The translations under genes and the position numbers were made by a program. From NCBI RefSeq assembly GCF_040869045.1, contig NC_090323.1, positions 265,736,392-265,800,391 on the forward strand: a stretch of DNA of 64,000 nt. The letters are read 5' to 3'. A model generated the notes under the pieces. It made no database searches. It saw only the letters and a list, made by a program, of their open reading frames with translations, and was not told the origin of the DNA. Positions 32,879 to 43,769 of this stretch are shown here, one piece after another; the first letter of the stretch is position 1; each line of letters opens with the position of its first letter. Origin of the DNA: Eurosta solidaginis (Eukaryota > Arthropoda > Insecta > Diptera > Tephritidae).

Positions 32879-34345
32879 GTGGCCTTCCTAGACATTAAAG
32901 GAGCATTCAACAATATAAGTCCAGACGCCGTTGACAATGCTTTAACTGATCTGGATGTAAATAGACCCCTAGTGGGACTAATTGATCAACTGCTCAGGGG
33001 AAGGAAAGTACTTTCCTCACTGGGGAAGGTTGAGATAACACGATTTGTCGCAAGGGGCACGCCCCAGGGTGGTGTCCTTTCCCCTTTACTATGGAACCTA
33101 AAGGTTAACTCGCTATTAAGAGATAATAGTTGGAGGAGCGGGAAGGTCGTGGCATATGCTGATGACCTAGCGATTATCTACAGAGGCAAGTTCCCTCAAA
33201 CTTTATGCGACTTGATGCAGGTAGCATTGCGAGAGGTTTCGTTGTGGGCTTCCCGATGTGGACTCAGCGTCAACTCCGATAAACTAGAGCTTGTCTTATA
33301 TACCAAACGATACAAAATACCATCGTTGAACCTACCAGAACTAAATGGGGTGCGCCTAAGCCTGGCAGATAAAGCCAAATTTCTAGGCGTAGTTTTAGAC
33401 AAAAAGCTGAACTGGAAGGACAACTTTATCCAGCGACAAAAGAAAGCGTACATTGCATTATATACGTGTAAAAGAGCCATTGGCAAAAAATGGGGACTCA
33501 CCCCCAACATATGCAGATGGATTTATACCGCGATTATCAGACCCATACTGCTGTATGGGGTAGTCGTATGGTGGCCAGCCTTGAGCAAGGCGTCAAACCT
33601 AAATTTGTTGGGTAAAGTCCACAGATCCAGCATGATAAGCATAAGCGGGGCTCTAAGAACAACGCCTAGCGAAGCTCATCAGGTCATTCTTGACATCTTT
33701 CCATTTGATCTTGCTGGTCATCGAGCAGCGGCAACGTCAGCCCTGCGTCTAAGGGAGTTGTCGTGCTGCAACAACAGGACCACAGGACACTCAAGTATAC
33801 TAAACAAATACAGTTTTCTCCCTCCTAGCACGGATCGCTGTGCGACCACAACAGTTGCGGAAACCAACTTTAAGATAAACATACCCAGCAGGGATGACTG
33901 GACGGAGTCGGATAAGTGCCTTGCTATGAGCAACAGCATTTCCATATACACGGACGGCTCCAAGCTAAACGGGAGAGTTGGGGGTGGAGTATACTCAAGG
34001 AACCTTGACCTCCAGCTCTCATTCAGACTACCCGACCACTGCAGTGTATTCCAGGCAGAAGTTGCAGCCATAATGGAAGCCGCAGCTAGGATAGGGACAT
34101 ACATTGTCGGCAAAGAAATTTTTATCTTCAGCGACAGCCAAGCTGCCATAAAATCTCTGGGCTCCCACTCGTTCAATTCTGAACTAGCACTAACTGTCGC
34201 CGATCTCTTCAAGAGATGGCTCAACAGAAACGTGTACACCTCACATGGGTCCCTGGACATAGGGATATCGAGGGAAACTGCATTGCTAATGAACTCGCTA
34301 GGCAGGGTACAACCAAGCAGGTTCTTCCTGGACAAGAACGCTTAG
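32879..34345 (+). pseudogene. LINE ORF2 fragment: reverse transcriptase and RNase H
   Basis: 488 codons, opening with GTG because the element is truncated and no true start remains. RT motifs: AFLDIKGAFNN (residues 2-12, first Asp), RGTPQGGVLSPLLW (about 59-72), VVAYADDLAII (about 89-99), then FLGVVLDKKLNWK. RNase H: IYTDGSKLNG (Asp), VFQAEVAAIMEA (Glu), IFSDSQAAIKSL (Asp). A frameshift near 34222-34240 moves the rest of RNase H into another frame. The RT would copy the LINE RNA at the target site. This fragment cannot. Confidence 0.9.
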
Positions 34346-34815
34346 GTATGCCCCTGTCCACATGCAAGATAATGCTAAAAGAGCACATCTACCGTCGAGC
34401 CGACGAAAGATGGCTACAAACACCGGGATGTCGAACATCGAAAGAAACCTGGCCTAAATGGGATCCTAAAAGATCCCGTCACGTGTACAACCTAAGAAGG
34501 GATACAATTTTCACACTTGTGGGGGCACTAACGGGTCATTGCCTCATAGGTAGGCAGGCAGAAAGGCTAGGAGCGCTTTATCGTCGTTGCTGTAGGAGTT
34601 GTAAAGAAGATGAGGAGGAGGAAACGGTGGTTCACCTCATTTGAACTGCCCAGCGCTAAGCGGAGCACGGCAGCGCTTTCTGGGAGCTCCGTTTCTTGAT
34701 ACTATGAGTCAGGTTGTGGAGTATGACGTCAAGGACCTAGTAGCTTTCATCAGGTCCTCAAAATGGTTCGAAGAGGAAAGGTAACGGTGTTTTTCGTGGT
34801 ATCACAACGGGCCTA
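34216..34815 (+). pseudogene. LINE ORF2 C-terminus, shifted frame
   Basis: It continues RNase H as VHLTWVPGHRDIEGNCIANE, where the last catalytic Asp (usually in IADELA) is Asn. An LTGHCLIGRQAERLG block and CCRSCKEDEEEETVVHLI follow. A second frameshift after HLI leads to RQRFLGAPFLDTM and FIRSSKWFEEER, which match the usual LINE C-terminal tail. Two frameshifts plus the Asp change mark an old, dead copy. Confidence 0.85.
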
Positions 34816-34980
34816 GAACTACTGGCCTAAGTGTGCCCTCGGGCAGCCACCCTAACCTAACCTAACCTATCATACAAATGGTTTCCACTGATCCATCGTC
34901 CAGTCAATATGTTCTTAAGCGAACTTCAGTCTTTTCTGTTTATTTACTGGCCGTAGAAGTGGCTTTATGACAGCAATGCG

Positions 34981-35307
34981 TCAAATCGTACCGTTTTCTT
35001 TAAGCCGGCTTTTGACTGTCTTGAGCGATATTGGTGAATGCAAGTTTTCATTGATTTCAGCACGAATTTGTGATGCAGATTTCCTTCGATTGGCCTTACT
35101 TATTACATGTATTTTGTTGACGGTATTTTGATTTGTCTTTCTTGGTCGACCAGTTAGTATTTTGTCCAGTTTCCCGATATTTTCTAATGGCCGTATGAAC
35201 TGAACACAGAGATATTTTTTAAAAATTTTGGCTATTTCTGGATAGTTTTTCCTTGTTTTATGCAAAATAATGTTTGGGTTCGTATTTCGACGGACATTTT
35301 CTTTCAC
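34981..35307 (-). pseudogene. Tc1-like transposase, N-terminal DNA-binding part
   Basis: 108 residues. Two helix-turn-helix regions are suggested by NYPEIAKIFKKY near residue 22 and by KSASQIRAEINENLHSPISL near residue 75, with GRPRKTNQNTV between them. This is the paired-like layout of Tc1 transposases (family knowledge). After NGTI the frame continues to KPLLRPVNKQKRLKFA, then a stop. The LINE follows immediately. Confidence 0.85.
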
Positions 35308-35406
35308 TTGACCATTTTCAACTTGGAAAAATACAATTCTGAGGATATTTCAACATCAACATCTTTTTTATCTTGCTCGAATACTTTCCGACTGTACTGT
35401 ATGTGT

Positions 35407-36423
35407 GCTTCTTGGTTCACCGCCTCTCGACCTGATAGTAATACAGCTTGCTGTTTCTTTTAGGCTGCGAAGGTGGACAAGTTTGCGGCTGTTGGAGGCT
35501 GAATGGGCCGCCCACAATAATGTGGAGAGTGGATCGTTGGAAAATAGGCGTCTGTTAGAAGGGGTGGTTAGAGGGAAGTAGTAGGAGCGTTGGAACAATA
35601 GTCGCAATGGCAGGGTAACGTACGAGTATATCCGGGACGTTTCATTTGTGGCGGAAAGTCCAGACTTCAGATTTAATCTGAGTCTGGGCCTTCTGCTTAC
35701 GGGCCATGGTCCTCTTAATGCGTGTGTATGTGGTGCGTTGCGGGAGGAGCAGATGCATGTGTTGTGTGAGTGTCCGGAGTACTCGGACATAAAGGATATG
35801 GGTAGTTGGGGAATTAGTTTTGAGGAGGGAAGGGTTGATGTAAGTGGAGCGCTCTCCACTAGTCGGACTATTGATTTGCTCAATAGGTATGCTCTGTAGG
35901 TGTTTAGACGGAGAAGACGTGGTGGTGATCGTGGTGGTTGATTTGTGTGTGTGTCCGTGGATGTATGGGGGGGGGGGGGGGGTTCTAACCCCACCTCATA
36001 GGTGGATGGTCCGTAGTAGGTGGATACTCAACCGGAAGTGGCTTCGGCTGCGAAAGTCATACCAAGACTTTAAAGTGGTACCACGGGGAACAGATAGCCC
36101 GCGGAGCTTGCTCCGTTTCTGTTCGTTGCGGTAGGTCTCTTTTGGGAGCATCGTGGTGGCTGTGGTTGATATCCGAATGCGGTAAGAGTTGGTTAGCGCG
36201 AATGTGGAGTTGCATTGCAACCGGGTGCCATGACCCATAGAATGGACGAGGTGTTAGATAGGCCTCCAACCTCACCAAGGTGATGATGTCTCCACTCACA
36301 TTATCGATTGGTACCAAGGTAAGCGATCCGTGGGGGCTGGTCAAGCTTGCTTTGACTCGTGTACTTGGTGCATGTGTGAAGTTAGGTTTTCTAAGACAGG
36401 TACTCACGTAAAACCTACACTCG
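35407..36423 (+). mobile_element. LINE (R1-like), 5' truncated, at the Tc1 boundary
   Basis: The 15-bp direct repeat CTGTACTGTATGTGT lies at 35392-35406 and 36424-36438. The left copy straddles the right end of the Tc1-like element, so this LINE inserted later, exactly over that junction. Only the C-terminal coding part and the 3' UTR remain. The UTR has a run of 16 G at 35967-35982. Confidence 0.85.
35648..35899 (+). pseudogene. R1-like LINE ORF2 C-terminus
   Basis: 83 codons: LLLTGHGPLNACVCGALREE (TGHG-LNA block and CxCG), then MHVLCECPEYSDIK (H-x4-C). The TGHG, CxCG, H...C arrangement is typical of the end of ORF2 in R1-type LINEs (family knowledge). No RT motif remains upstream. Confidence 0.75.
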
Positions 36424-36438
36424 CTGTACTGTATGTGT

Positions 36439-38224
36439 TGATTTTCAATGCATATAATTTGCTTTGGTCAATATTTACGCATCATAATCTATAGTGAAAG
36501 CTGTGTGAAGTATGAGGTCATTAAAGTCGCATATATGGATCTAAACAGATTTGGGTGGTTTAGGTGATGAACAAAGCGCTATTAAACGCATTTAAGCTGC
36601 AGCATTTGATGCATTATTAGAAATTATATATTTGTTGAAATAAGTTTTTAAGGAAAAAGTTTCAATAAAAATTGTTAGAAAGGAAGCGTTCCAAACGTCA
36701 GACATGACCTTTAGTTAATTGAAGTTTCATAGGAGTCATTTGATAGTCAGAAATATTCAATAATAATAAGAACAAATAATCAATAAAATAATCAAAAAAA
36801 GGTATTTTTAGAACTTCGATAACACATGCTCTGCTAAATCAAAATTTCTTATTAGATAAAAATTATACACTGTAATGATTTATATTAGTCGTATACATAC
36901 ACACGTGTGGATATGTGTAGGTACATGTACTATTTACCTGCATACAGAGACATTCTTGAATATGAGCACACAATATCCTCAAGCTGTCAATTTTTAATAG
37001 ATTCACTTGATTAAAATCAACAAATGAGGCAAGTGACAACCAGCCAACTATTCGTTGTAGCTCATATACACACATACACATTCATATGTACATATGTGCA
37101 AGTACTCAGTAAGAGGCGAGGTGTTATTAGCATAAAATAACAAAGTGGCAAAAAAATAAAAAAATAAAATAAAAACATTAGTAGATACGAGAAAAGAGCA
37201 ATTTAGATGAATGAATCAATGAGCTCTGGGTATGTCAGAGTTTTACATGCATGCAAGCCTTCATATGTTTGGATATGCATCCATATAAGTACATACTTAT
37301 GCCCAAAGCAGGACTTTTACTTGCTACAAGCTACAAGGGACATCTCCTAATTATGGAAATTGGCTATTAAACTCGAGTACAAGTTAAGTAGTTAAGCTGC
37401 ACTTTGATGAAATTTTAATTGCAAAATTAATGACTATAAGTAAATTATGTTTGTTTTTATAATTGTTAACTATGTAAGTAGATACCTACATGCAGACATA
37501 CATACAAAACACGTAAATAAGTGAAAGTACAGTAAAAATGCAAACTGCAACTTGCTAAAAAGCTCTCAGTGCCTGCTACATAAACACAAACAACGTAGGT
37601 GTGTGTGTGAGGGTGTGCTTTGGGTGAGGAACTTGCAGCTTTACTGTTGCAAGTTGTTATGCATTTGCGTGTGTGTTAGTGGGATGTGCTGCTGCTGAGA
37701 TGTCCTTCATTACGGCTAGCTGTTCGATGTATTGCTGATTGAAAGATAATCGCTATTATTGAGAAAAATTTTCTTTTAAGTGATGGTAAATATTTTTATG
37801 CTGGGCTTATGGCATAAGTGGAAAATAAAATTGATCCACTTGCTTTTATGAAACGGATTTGTGTTGCATTTTCTTAATAATTTTTTTTCTGGGTTAATAT
37901 GCTGATTGCATAACATGCAGTCTTAATCGCCTTCCAGCATATATTAATCAAGATAATATTATCAGATGACTCTCATTATATTGATACTAATTTAATAGAG
38001 AAAGGATCTTCAACCCGCACACGTTTTTTGAAGCTGAATGGAAAGATGCTGAGTTTCTATATGACCTCTAACAGGGGCAGGAATTATATGTACGACAACG
38101 GGGATTAGTTTAACAGAAATAATCATTTTGTCACCTTTTGAGAAAGCTTTGTAAATTATTATCGTGGTTTCTTGTATGCAGAAATGTCATTGATTTTATA
38201 TTGAAGTTCTACCAGTATCTGTTT
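36439..38224. other. Unassigned AT-rich stretch
   Basis: No gene was recognised. It contains scattered ACATAC/TATGTA tracts and short GTGTGTG runs, typical of fly intergenic DNA. Confidence 0.5.
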
Positions 38225-38850
38225 TATGACAAAGCAATTGCTCGATAGTAGATCGATAACAAACTTCTTACTTTTCGATTATGATTCGATAAGGTTTCGA
38301 TAGCAAGCCGATAGGTTTTTCAAAACAAAGCTATAACTCGGTCGTAAAAAATGAAATAACCTTGGTTATAAAAATAAATTTTTTTTTTAAATTCGATAAC
38401 AAAACGTTAACTAGTCTATATGTCATCAATAAGACATCTATAAAAAGAGAAAAAAGGGTGGTGACTCACCTCCAAAGTGATTTAGGTCGAGATTTTCTTC
38501 CAATTTGCGTAGTGATTATTTTTAGTTCTTCCCATAAATTAGAGGGAGGGGACCTATATTCTTTGCTGCGACTACAAACAGCATCTGCAAGGCAGATCAA
38601 TTTTCTAGGAGAAGCATTTCATGGAAGATTTTATAAATCACTGCCGACTGGCGCCTTCGCTTAGGAAATTTTTTTCAAATTGAAGGAACTTTTTCCAAAA
38701 TTTTTAAGGTTGTTTTTCCTGGAACTTGAACACAGGACTTTGGTGTAGCCGATAGCTTGTCGATTAGAAATGGATAACATATCCATAATATGCCCATAGT
38801 CTGTCGATAAAAAACCGATAACTCATCGATAACAAACCGTCATTAACGAA
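38225..38850. repeat. ATCGATA minisatellite interrupted by a SINE
   Basis: Units like TCGATAACAAAC, TTCGATTATGATTCGATAAG and CCGATAACTCATCGATAAC occur at 38225-38345 and 38768-38850. The gap holds an S1 SINE (38455-38755), which appears to have inserted into the array. Confidence 0.65.
38455..38755 (-). mobile_element. SINE S1, degraded
   Basis: Diverged minus-strand copy with CACCTCCAAAGTGATTTAGG, CTTCCAATTTGCGTAGTG, GCATCTGCAAGGCAGATCAA and GAACTTGAACACAGGACTTT (the box B region of the head). The outermost part of the head is lost. Confidence 0.75.
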
Positions 38851-38877
38851 TTTATAATATATTCCGACCGATTCCTT

Positions 38878-39550
38878 TTCATGTTCGTTTTGTTCCTTTC
38901 CATTCCTTTCCTTTCCTTTCCTTTCCTTTCCTTTCCTTTCCTTTCCTTTCCTTTCCTTTCCTTTCCTTTCCTTTCTTTTACTTTCCTTTCCTTTCCTTTC
39001 CTTTCCTTTCATTTCCTTTCCTTTCATTTCCTTTCATTTCCTTTCCTTTCATTTCCTGTCCTTTCCTTTCCTTTCCTTTCCTTTCATTTCCTGTCTTTTC
39101 CATTCCTTTCCTTTCCTTTCCTTTCCTTTCCCCCCTTTGCTTTTGCTTTCCATTCCTTTTCTTCCCTATCCTTTCCTTTCCTTTCTTTTCCTTTACTTTC
39201 ATTTCAATTCCTTTCCTTTCCTTTCCTTTCCTTTCCTTTCCTTTCCTTTCCTTTCCTTTCCTTTCCTTTCCTTTCCTTTCCTTTCCTTTCCCTTCCATTC
39301 CTTTCCTTTCCCTTCCCTTCCTTTCCTTTCCCTTCCTTTCCTTTCCTTTCCTTTCCTTTCCTTTCCTTTCCTTTCCTTTCCATTCCTTATCTTATCTTTC
39401 CTTTCTTTTCCATTCCTTATCTTATCTTTCCTTTCCTTTCCTTTCCATTCCTTATCTTATCTTTCCTTTCCTTTCTTATCTTTCTTTCTCTTTTCATTTC
39501 TTTTCTTTTCTTTCCTCTTCTTTTCTCTCATTTTATTTCTTTCTTTCAAT
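38878..39550. repeat. (CTTTC)n microsatellite, about 670 bp
   Basis: An almost uninterrupted pyrimidine strand of CTTTC units with occasional variants (CATTC, CCTTCC, ATCTT) that become more frequent toward the right end. ORFs of up to 235 codons cross it on both strands because the unit has no stop codon. They are not genes. Confidence 0.97.
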
Positions 39551-39552
39551 AT

Positions 39553-40725
39553 CTCCTTGAAAATCGCCTGCAGTCTTCGTCGCCATAAAGAACACCCTGT
39601 CAACAAGCCGTATAAATGCTATCAAGCGCCATCTTAAACACTTTGTTTTCAGTTTGAAATAACATTATTTAAGCATACTCTTAGGTGCTACAAACTCAAA
39701 GAGGTTAAAAGTACAGGGTGTTATAATCGTCCAAAGCTTTCTCTCCAAGGAGTTGATGTCCAATTCTTATCAAATAACTTAGAGAAAGAAATCCTACTCA
39801 AAAATTATTATGTATTTTATTTTAGTCCAATGTTATTTCATTTCAATATAAGATAACGGTAAAGTAATAACACTTTCTTTTCAACTGTTCTACATTTCCT
39901 CAATCAGCAGATTTATTTTGCGTTTTTCCCTTGTTCAAAGTTTCTTAGTGCAGCAGACAAAATGTTGAAATTGGCGAGCAGTGAGTAGCAAAATCTTGTC
40001 CTTATGTTTATTTTGAACTTATTTTTAATTTTTTCAAATTCCCTTTTATTGTTTATTTTCTGCTACCAACGGCGAAATGAACTTTTCGCACTCTTACTTA
40101 CATTCTTATATAAATTATTATTATGAATAACTGTTGTAACAGCGAGTACGTAGCGCATAAAGTTTCCTTTATAATTTCCTGTTTTTCAACACGCTTCCTC
40201 ACTTCTGACCATTTTCTTAGCAGTTTTCTTTGTGGATGGCGTTTCATGCAAACGTTCGCTGATTTCCTCAAGCCAAGGTGTAACTTATTGGCCAGTTTGA
40301 AGTTAGCCAATTTCGTACAACAAGAATTTTGCACATAAGCTGATTAATAAAGTTCATAGAACTAAAAAAAATGGAAATAAAATAAAATACGCACTTGACT
40401 CAAGTGAACTTTTGATTTAAGCGTTTTGAGAAAAATCGTGAAGTGGTAAAGGTGGGCAAAGAGAGGCTCTTACTTTAATCTGGGGTAAAAATCAAGTAAA
40501 AAGGCAAATTCATTCACTCACACATTAGAGTGGGAAGCAAAAATAAATTGCAAAACACTACGCCTAAATTTGAAAAACATTTGATTTTTTGTTGCTTCCA
40601 TGCACAACCGAAATCGTACTTTAATTATTACTTGATGAGTTGACATTTGATTTAATTATATATATATGTACGCCTCTGTACGCCAAATTCTCTTTATTTC
40701 TGAAGTGGTCCCGCAAATACTCACG
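39553..40725. other. Unassigned stretch
   Basis: No gene was recognised. Overlapping ORFs on both strands near 40098-40338 have no family resemblance. Confidence 0.4.
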
Positions 40726-40729
40726 AAAT

Positions 40730-41515
40730 ATTTCGAATCTATAAAGAAACCATAATGAAAACAATTCCGATATAGTCCGTTAACTATCTTCAAAGCAGTC
40801 ACGAAGTTATTTCGAATAGATTCCGAAAACTATCCTGAAGCCATCCATAGATAATTCCGAAATTATACTAAAAAGTTACAGAAATGATAGTTAAATGAAA
40901 TGACAGACCCGAAATTATAGCGGAATATTTCTTAAACAACCCGGAAAAACGGGACATTGTCCCAAATTGATGCGAAAAACAATCCTGAATGAACCCGAAA
41001 TAATTCCAAAATCGTCTCATGAAAAACCGGAAATTATTCTTAAAACACACCTATAACAACTATTCAAATAGTCGATTAGCAAGAGTTCCAATAAACAATA
41101 CCGATATAGCTCCGAAGTGAATTTGAAACGGAAACGAAATAGCTCCAAAATTATCCCGGCAACAATCTCAAAACGATTTCGAAATAGTCTCGATGCAATC
41201 TAGAAAACTTTCCCAGCTGCAAAATAGTCCCAATATGATCCTGGAAAGAGTCTCAAAATGATCCCGATATGATGCCTTACACAATCTCGAAAGTCGCTCC
41301 AAAAATACAAGCAATTATAATGAAACGGTCGTTTTGCAATCACAATAACAAATTTATCAATAAAATTATCCCGAAATTGCTCCCACAAAGTCTTGATATT
41401 ATACGTAAGAAATGGGGATTTAGTCCCGAAGTGATCTCGAAACGGTATTAAAATAGTCCCGAAGTTGGACCTCAAGATAGTCCCAAAATAGCACCAAATT
41501 ATTCCGTTCTAACGT
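40730..41515. repeat. Degenerate minisatellite, CCGAAATAGTCCC-like
   Basis: Short motifs such as CCCGAAATAATTCC, CGAAATAGTCTCGATG, AAAATAGTCCCAATATGATC and CCCGAAGTGATCTCGAAACG recur irregularly with a period of roughly 12-24 bp. It appears to be an old, heavily mutated tandem array. The minus-strand ORF at 41200-41475 (FGTI, FRDHFGT) is a product of the repeat. Confidence 0.65.
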
Positions 41516-42117
41516 GGTTGATACTCTAAACTGCCAAACATAAAAAGTTCAATATTTGCTGTTAATATAATTTTGAGATCCGAGGTCGTGATCACATTCT
41601 TTTGTCCGCTAAGCGAGTAGCTCAAAATTCGAAACAAAGTCTATGAAGAAACTCTAAAGTATATAAAAGGCTATTATTGAGCCAAAAAGTAAGCTACAAT
41701 TAAAATCACTTACCACTTTGTTTGCGAAATCCTCCAAACACCAATTTAGAACCTAGGAACGGTCTTTTGCTACTCTTTCAGTCTAATGCACTTCCCCGTT
41801 TTCTACTCGTACTCGTACCATTTCATTTTTTTTAAGCATTTTCATAGCTCTGTTGACCATAAAGCCTCAACAATACAATGCATTGTACTCGTAGTATCAA
41901 CAATTTTTATTTATTTTATTATAACGGCATTAATATTCGTGCCACAAATACTTGTGTGGCACGCAAAAAATAGATACAATCGTTTGCGATGGGCGTATCA
42001 CTACTTCGACTGCCACTTCAGCGTTTGAGTTATGATAAATAGCAACCTGGCATATAATTTTAGTACTAAAATATGATTAGTAACGAGAGTGTCTCCCTTT
42101 CGTCATCAACCTTCCGA
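41516..42117. other. Unassigned stretch
   Basis: No gene or repeat was recognised. Confidence 0.4.
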
Positions 42118-42607
42118 AAACCCTGCAAAAATCGTTGGATCATGTGGTCCACTGGAGTAATTACATTTATACTCCACAGTAATGCAGCAATGGACCAACT
42201 CATGTTTCTACACGAACATATTGTAAGCCGATCATTGCTCGTTTTTAACGATTGTAATCACTACACGATGTTTATTGGACTGTGGGTACTCCATGGATTA
42301 CTCTGATGTAATGCGAAGCTGGAGTATATGGTCCAGTCCTAGGACATCGCAATGTTAATTGGACCATATTTTTTGTATGAATTGTGGTTAATTTTGGAGT
42401 ACTCGGTTGGTCCATAACGAGTACTCCATACATGCATGCATGGAGTACTCGCGATTTTTGCAGGGTAGTGATTACAATCGTTAAAAACGAGCAATGGTCG
42501 GCTTACAATATGTTCGTGTAGAAACATGAGTTGGTCCATTGCTGCATTACTGTGGAGTATAATGGTAAGTACTCCAGTGGACCACATGATCCAACGATTT
42601 TTGCAGA
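42118..42607. mobile_element. Inverted-repeat MITE, CCCTGCAAAAATCG
   Basis: 42120-42262 and 42470-42607 are inverted copies of about 140 bp (CTGCAAAAATCGTTGGATCA, TGCAGCAATGGACCAACTCA, CGTTTTTAACGATTGTAATC). An additional CGATTTTTGCAGGG copy lies at 42453-42466, next to the inner edge of the right arm. The middle contains a TGCATGCATGCA-like palindrome flanked by GGAGTACTC. No ORF of note. Confidence 0.85.
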
Positions 42608-43550
42608 GAAGCTGCACGTAAGTACAAATGCCATTTCATCAAAACGTCACAACATTTAATCGTCATCATTACAATGACCATAATCATCTACACCAGCCCA
42701 GCAGAGAATGCTAAAGGGCCAAAAATTTTGCTTTTGTTATTTTTGCTGTCGCCTTCTTTGACATTATTATTCTTTTCATTTTGCATACACACAGACATAC
42801 ACGGATAAACATACATGTATCCTTGACATACTTAAAACGCTGAATATATTTTACAATTGTTGTGGTATTCGCAATAACGGAGCCATTGAAATTGTCAAAC
42901 CAAATTGAAGGTAGCGTCAAAATTGAAAATCACAACAATAATGAAAAACGGAAAAAATTTTAAATTAATGTACACGTGTGCGTATTTTTAATACGTTTTA
43001 TTATGAAATTTAAAAAAAAAAAATTATATGAAAATAAATTAAAATCCTACAAAAGTATGGATTTGGTTTGGTCGGATTGATATGATATATGATTGTATAA
43101 ATATGAAATTAATTATGCGCTTACCCGCTTTAATAATAAATTGAAAATTGCCAGGTACCATGGAAACAAATAATGAGGGGAAAGGGAATTGAATATTGCA
43201 ATCAAACTGAAGAGTTGGGTGCAAATAGACCACGAAGCGAGATATGAACTTTTAGCGTTCAATGGCTCTATAGAAACCGCAGTCTCTGTTTTAAGCCAAG
43301 GTTTATTAACTGTAGGTCCTCTTAGTTTGTGTACTCTGGTGATATTACATCATCAAACCATAATTTTTATAATTTTTTATGCTTACCTTAACCTGCTTAA
43401 CTATAAAAACCAAGTGAGCCACGTCATTACAAAGTCCCTTCTCGGAATAACAGAAATATAATAGTTCTAAGCAAAATATTTATTAGTCTAATTTGTCAAT
43501 ATACCTTCAAAATTTCGAGATATTGGCAAAAAAGTTATAAGTAAAAAAAT
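42608..43550. other. Unassigned stretch
   Basis: AT-rich DNA with no recognised gene or element. ORFs at 42711-42920 and 43189-43461 show no domain. Confidence 0.4.
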
Positions 43551-43769
43551 GAATGTAAGACGCGATAACCTCCGAAGAGACTTTAGGCCGAGTTTCTCTC
43601 CCAATTTGCGTCGTGCATCTTTTTAATTTTTCGTACAAACTGGCGGGACGGAACCTACTTATTTTATGCTGCCTCCGCACGGTATCTGCAAGATAAGTTT
43701 TCGCAGAGAGCTTTTCATGGCAGAAATATGCACTCGGAGCGCTTGCCAAACACTGTCGAGATGCGACTA
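43551..43769 (-). mobile_element. SINE S1, head missing
   Basis: Minus-strand 3' portion: GATAACCTCCGAAGAGACTT, TTGCGTCGTGCATC, AGAGCTTTTCATGGCAGAAA and GCGCTTGCCAAACACTGTCG. It breaks off before the tRNA-like head. Confidence 0.85.

Larger units (their letters stand above)
32865..34867 (+). mobile_element. LINE (I/LOA-like), 5' truncated, inside Tc1 element
   Basis: The 12-bp target duplication TATCATACAAAT lies at 32853-32864 and 34868-34879, inside the Tc1 transposase gene. The 3' end is a CCCTAACCTAACCTAACC tail. The element starts within the RT domain, so about half the original is missing. The RT plus RNase H layout places it in the I/LOA group of non-LTR retrotransposons. Clade assignment is from memory of the motifs. 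Confidence 0.92.
32077..35399 (-). mobile_element. Tc1-like transposon, split by a LINE
   Basis: The ends are CAGTACAGTCGGAAAGTATT at 32077 and, in reverse complement, the same 20 bases at 35399. TA flanks both (32075-32076 and 35400-35401), as expected for Tc1/mariner. The inner ends also match (AAGATGAAAAAAGTTG against AAGATAAAAAAGATGTTG). Without the 2.0-kb LINE the element is about 1.3 kb, a normal Tc1 size. Its transposase runs on the minus strand and is broken. Confidence 0.93.

Noticed and set aside
34845..34867. CCTAACCTAACC as telomeric sequence
   Set aside because: It is the 3' tail of a LINE, bounded by that element's target duplication.
38881..39637. Long ORFs (up to 235 codons) across the CTTTC tract on both strands
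   Set aside because: The pentanucleotide has no stop codon in any frame. The proteins are pure SFPFL or KGKER repeats.
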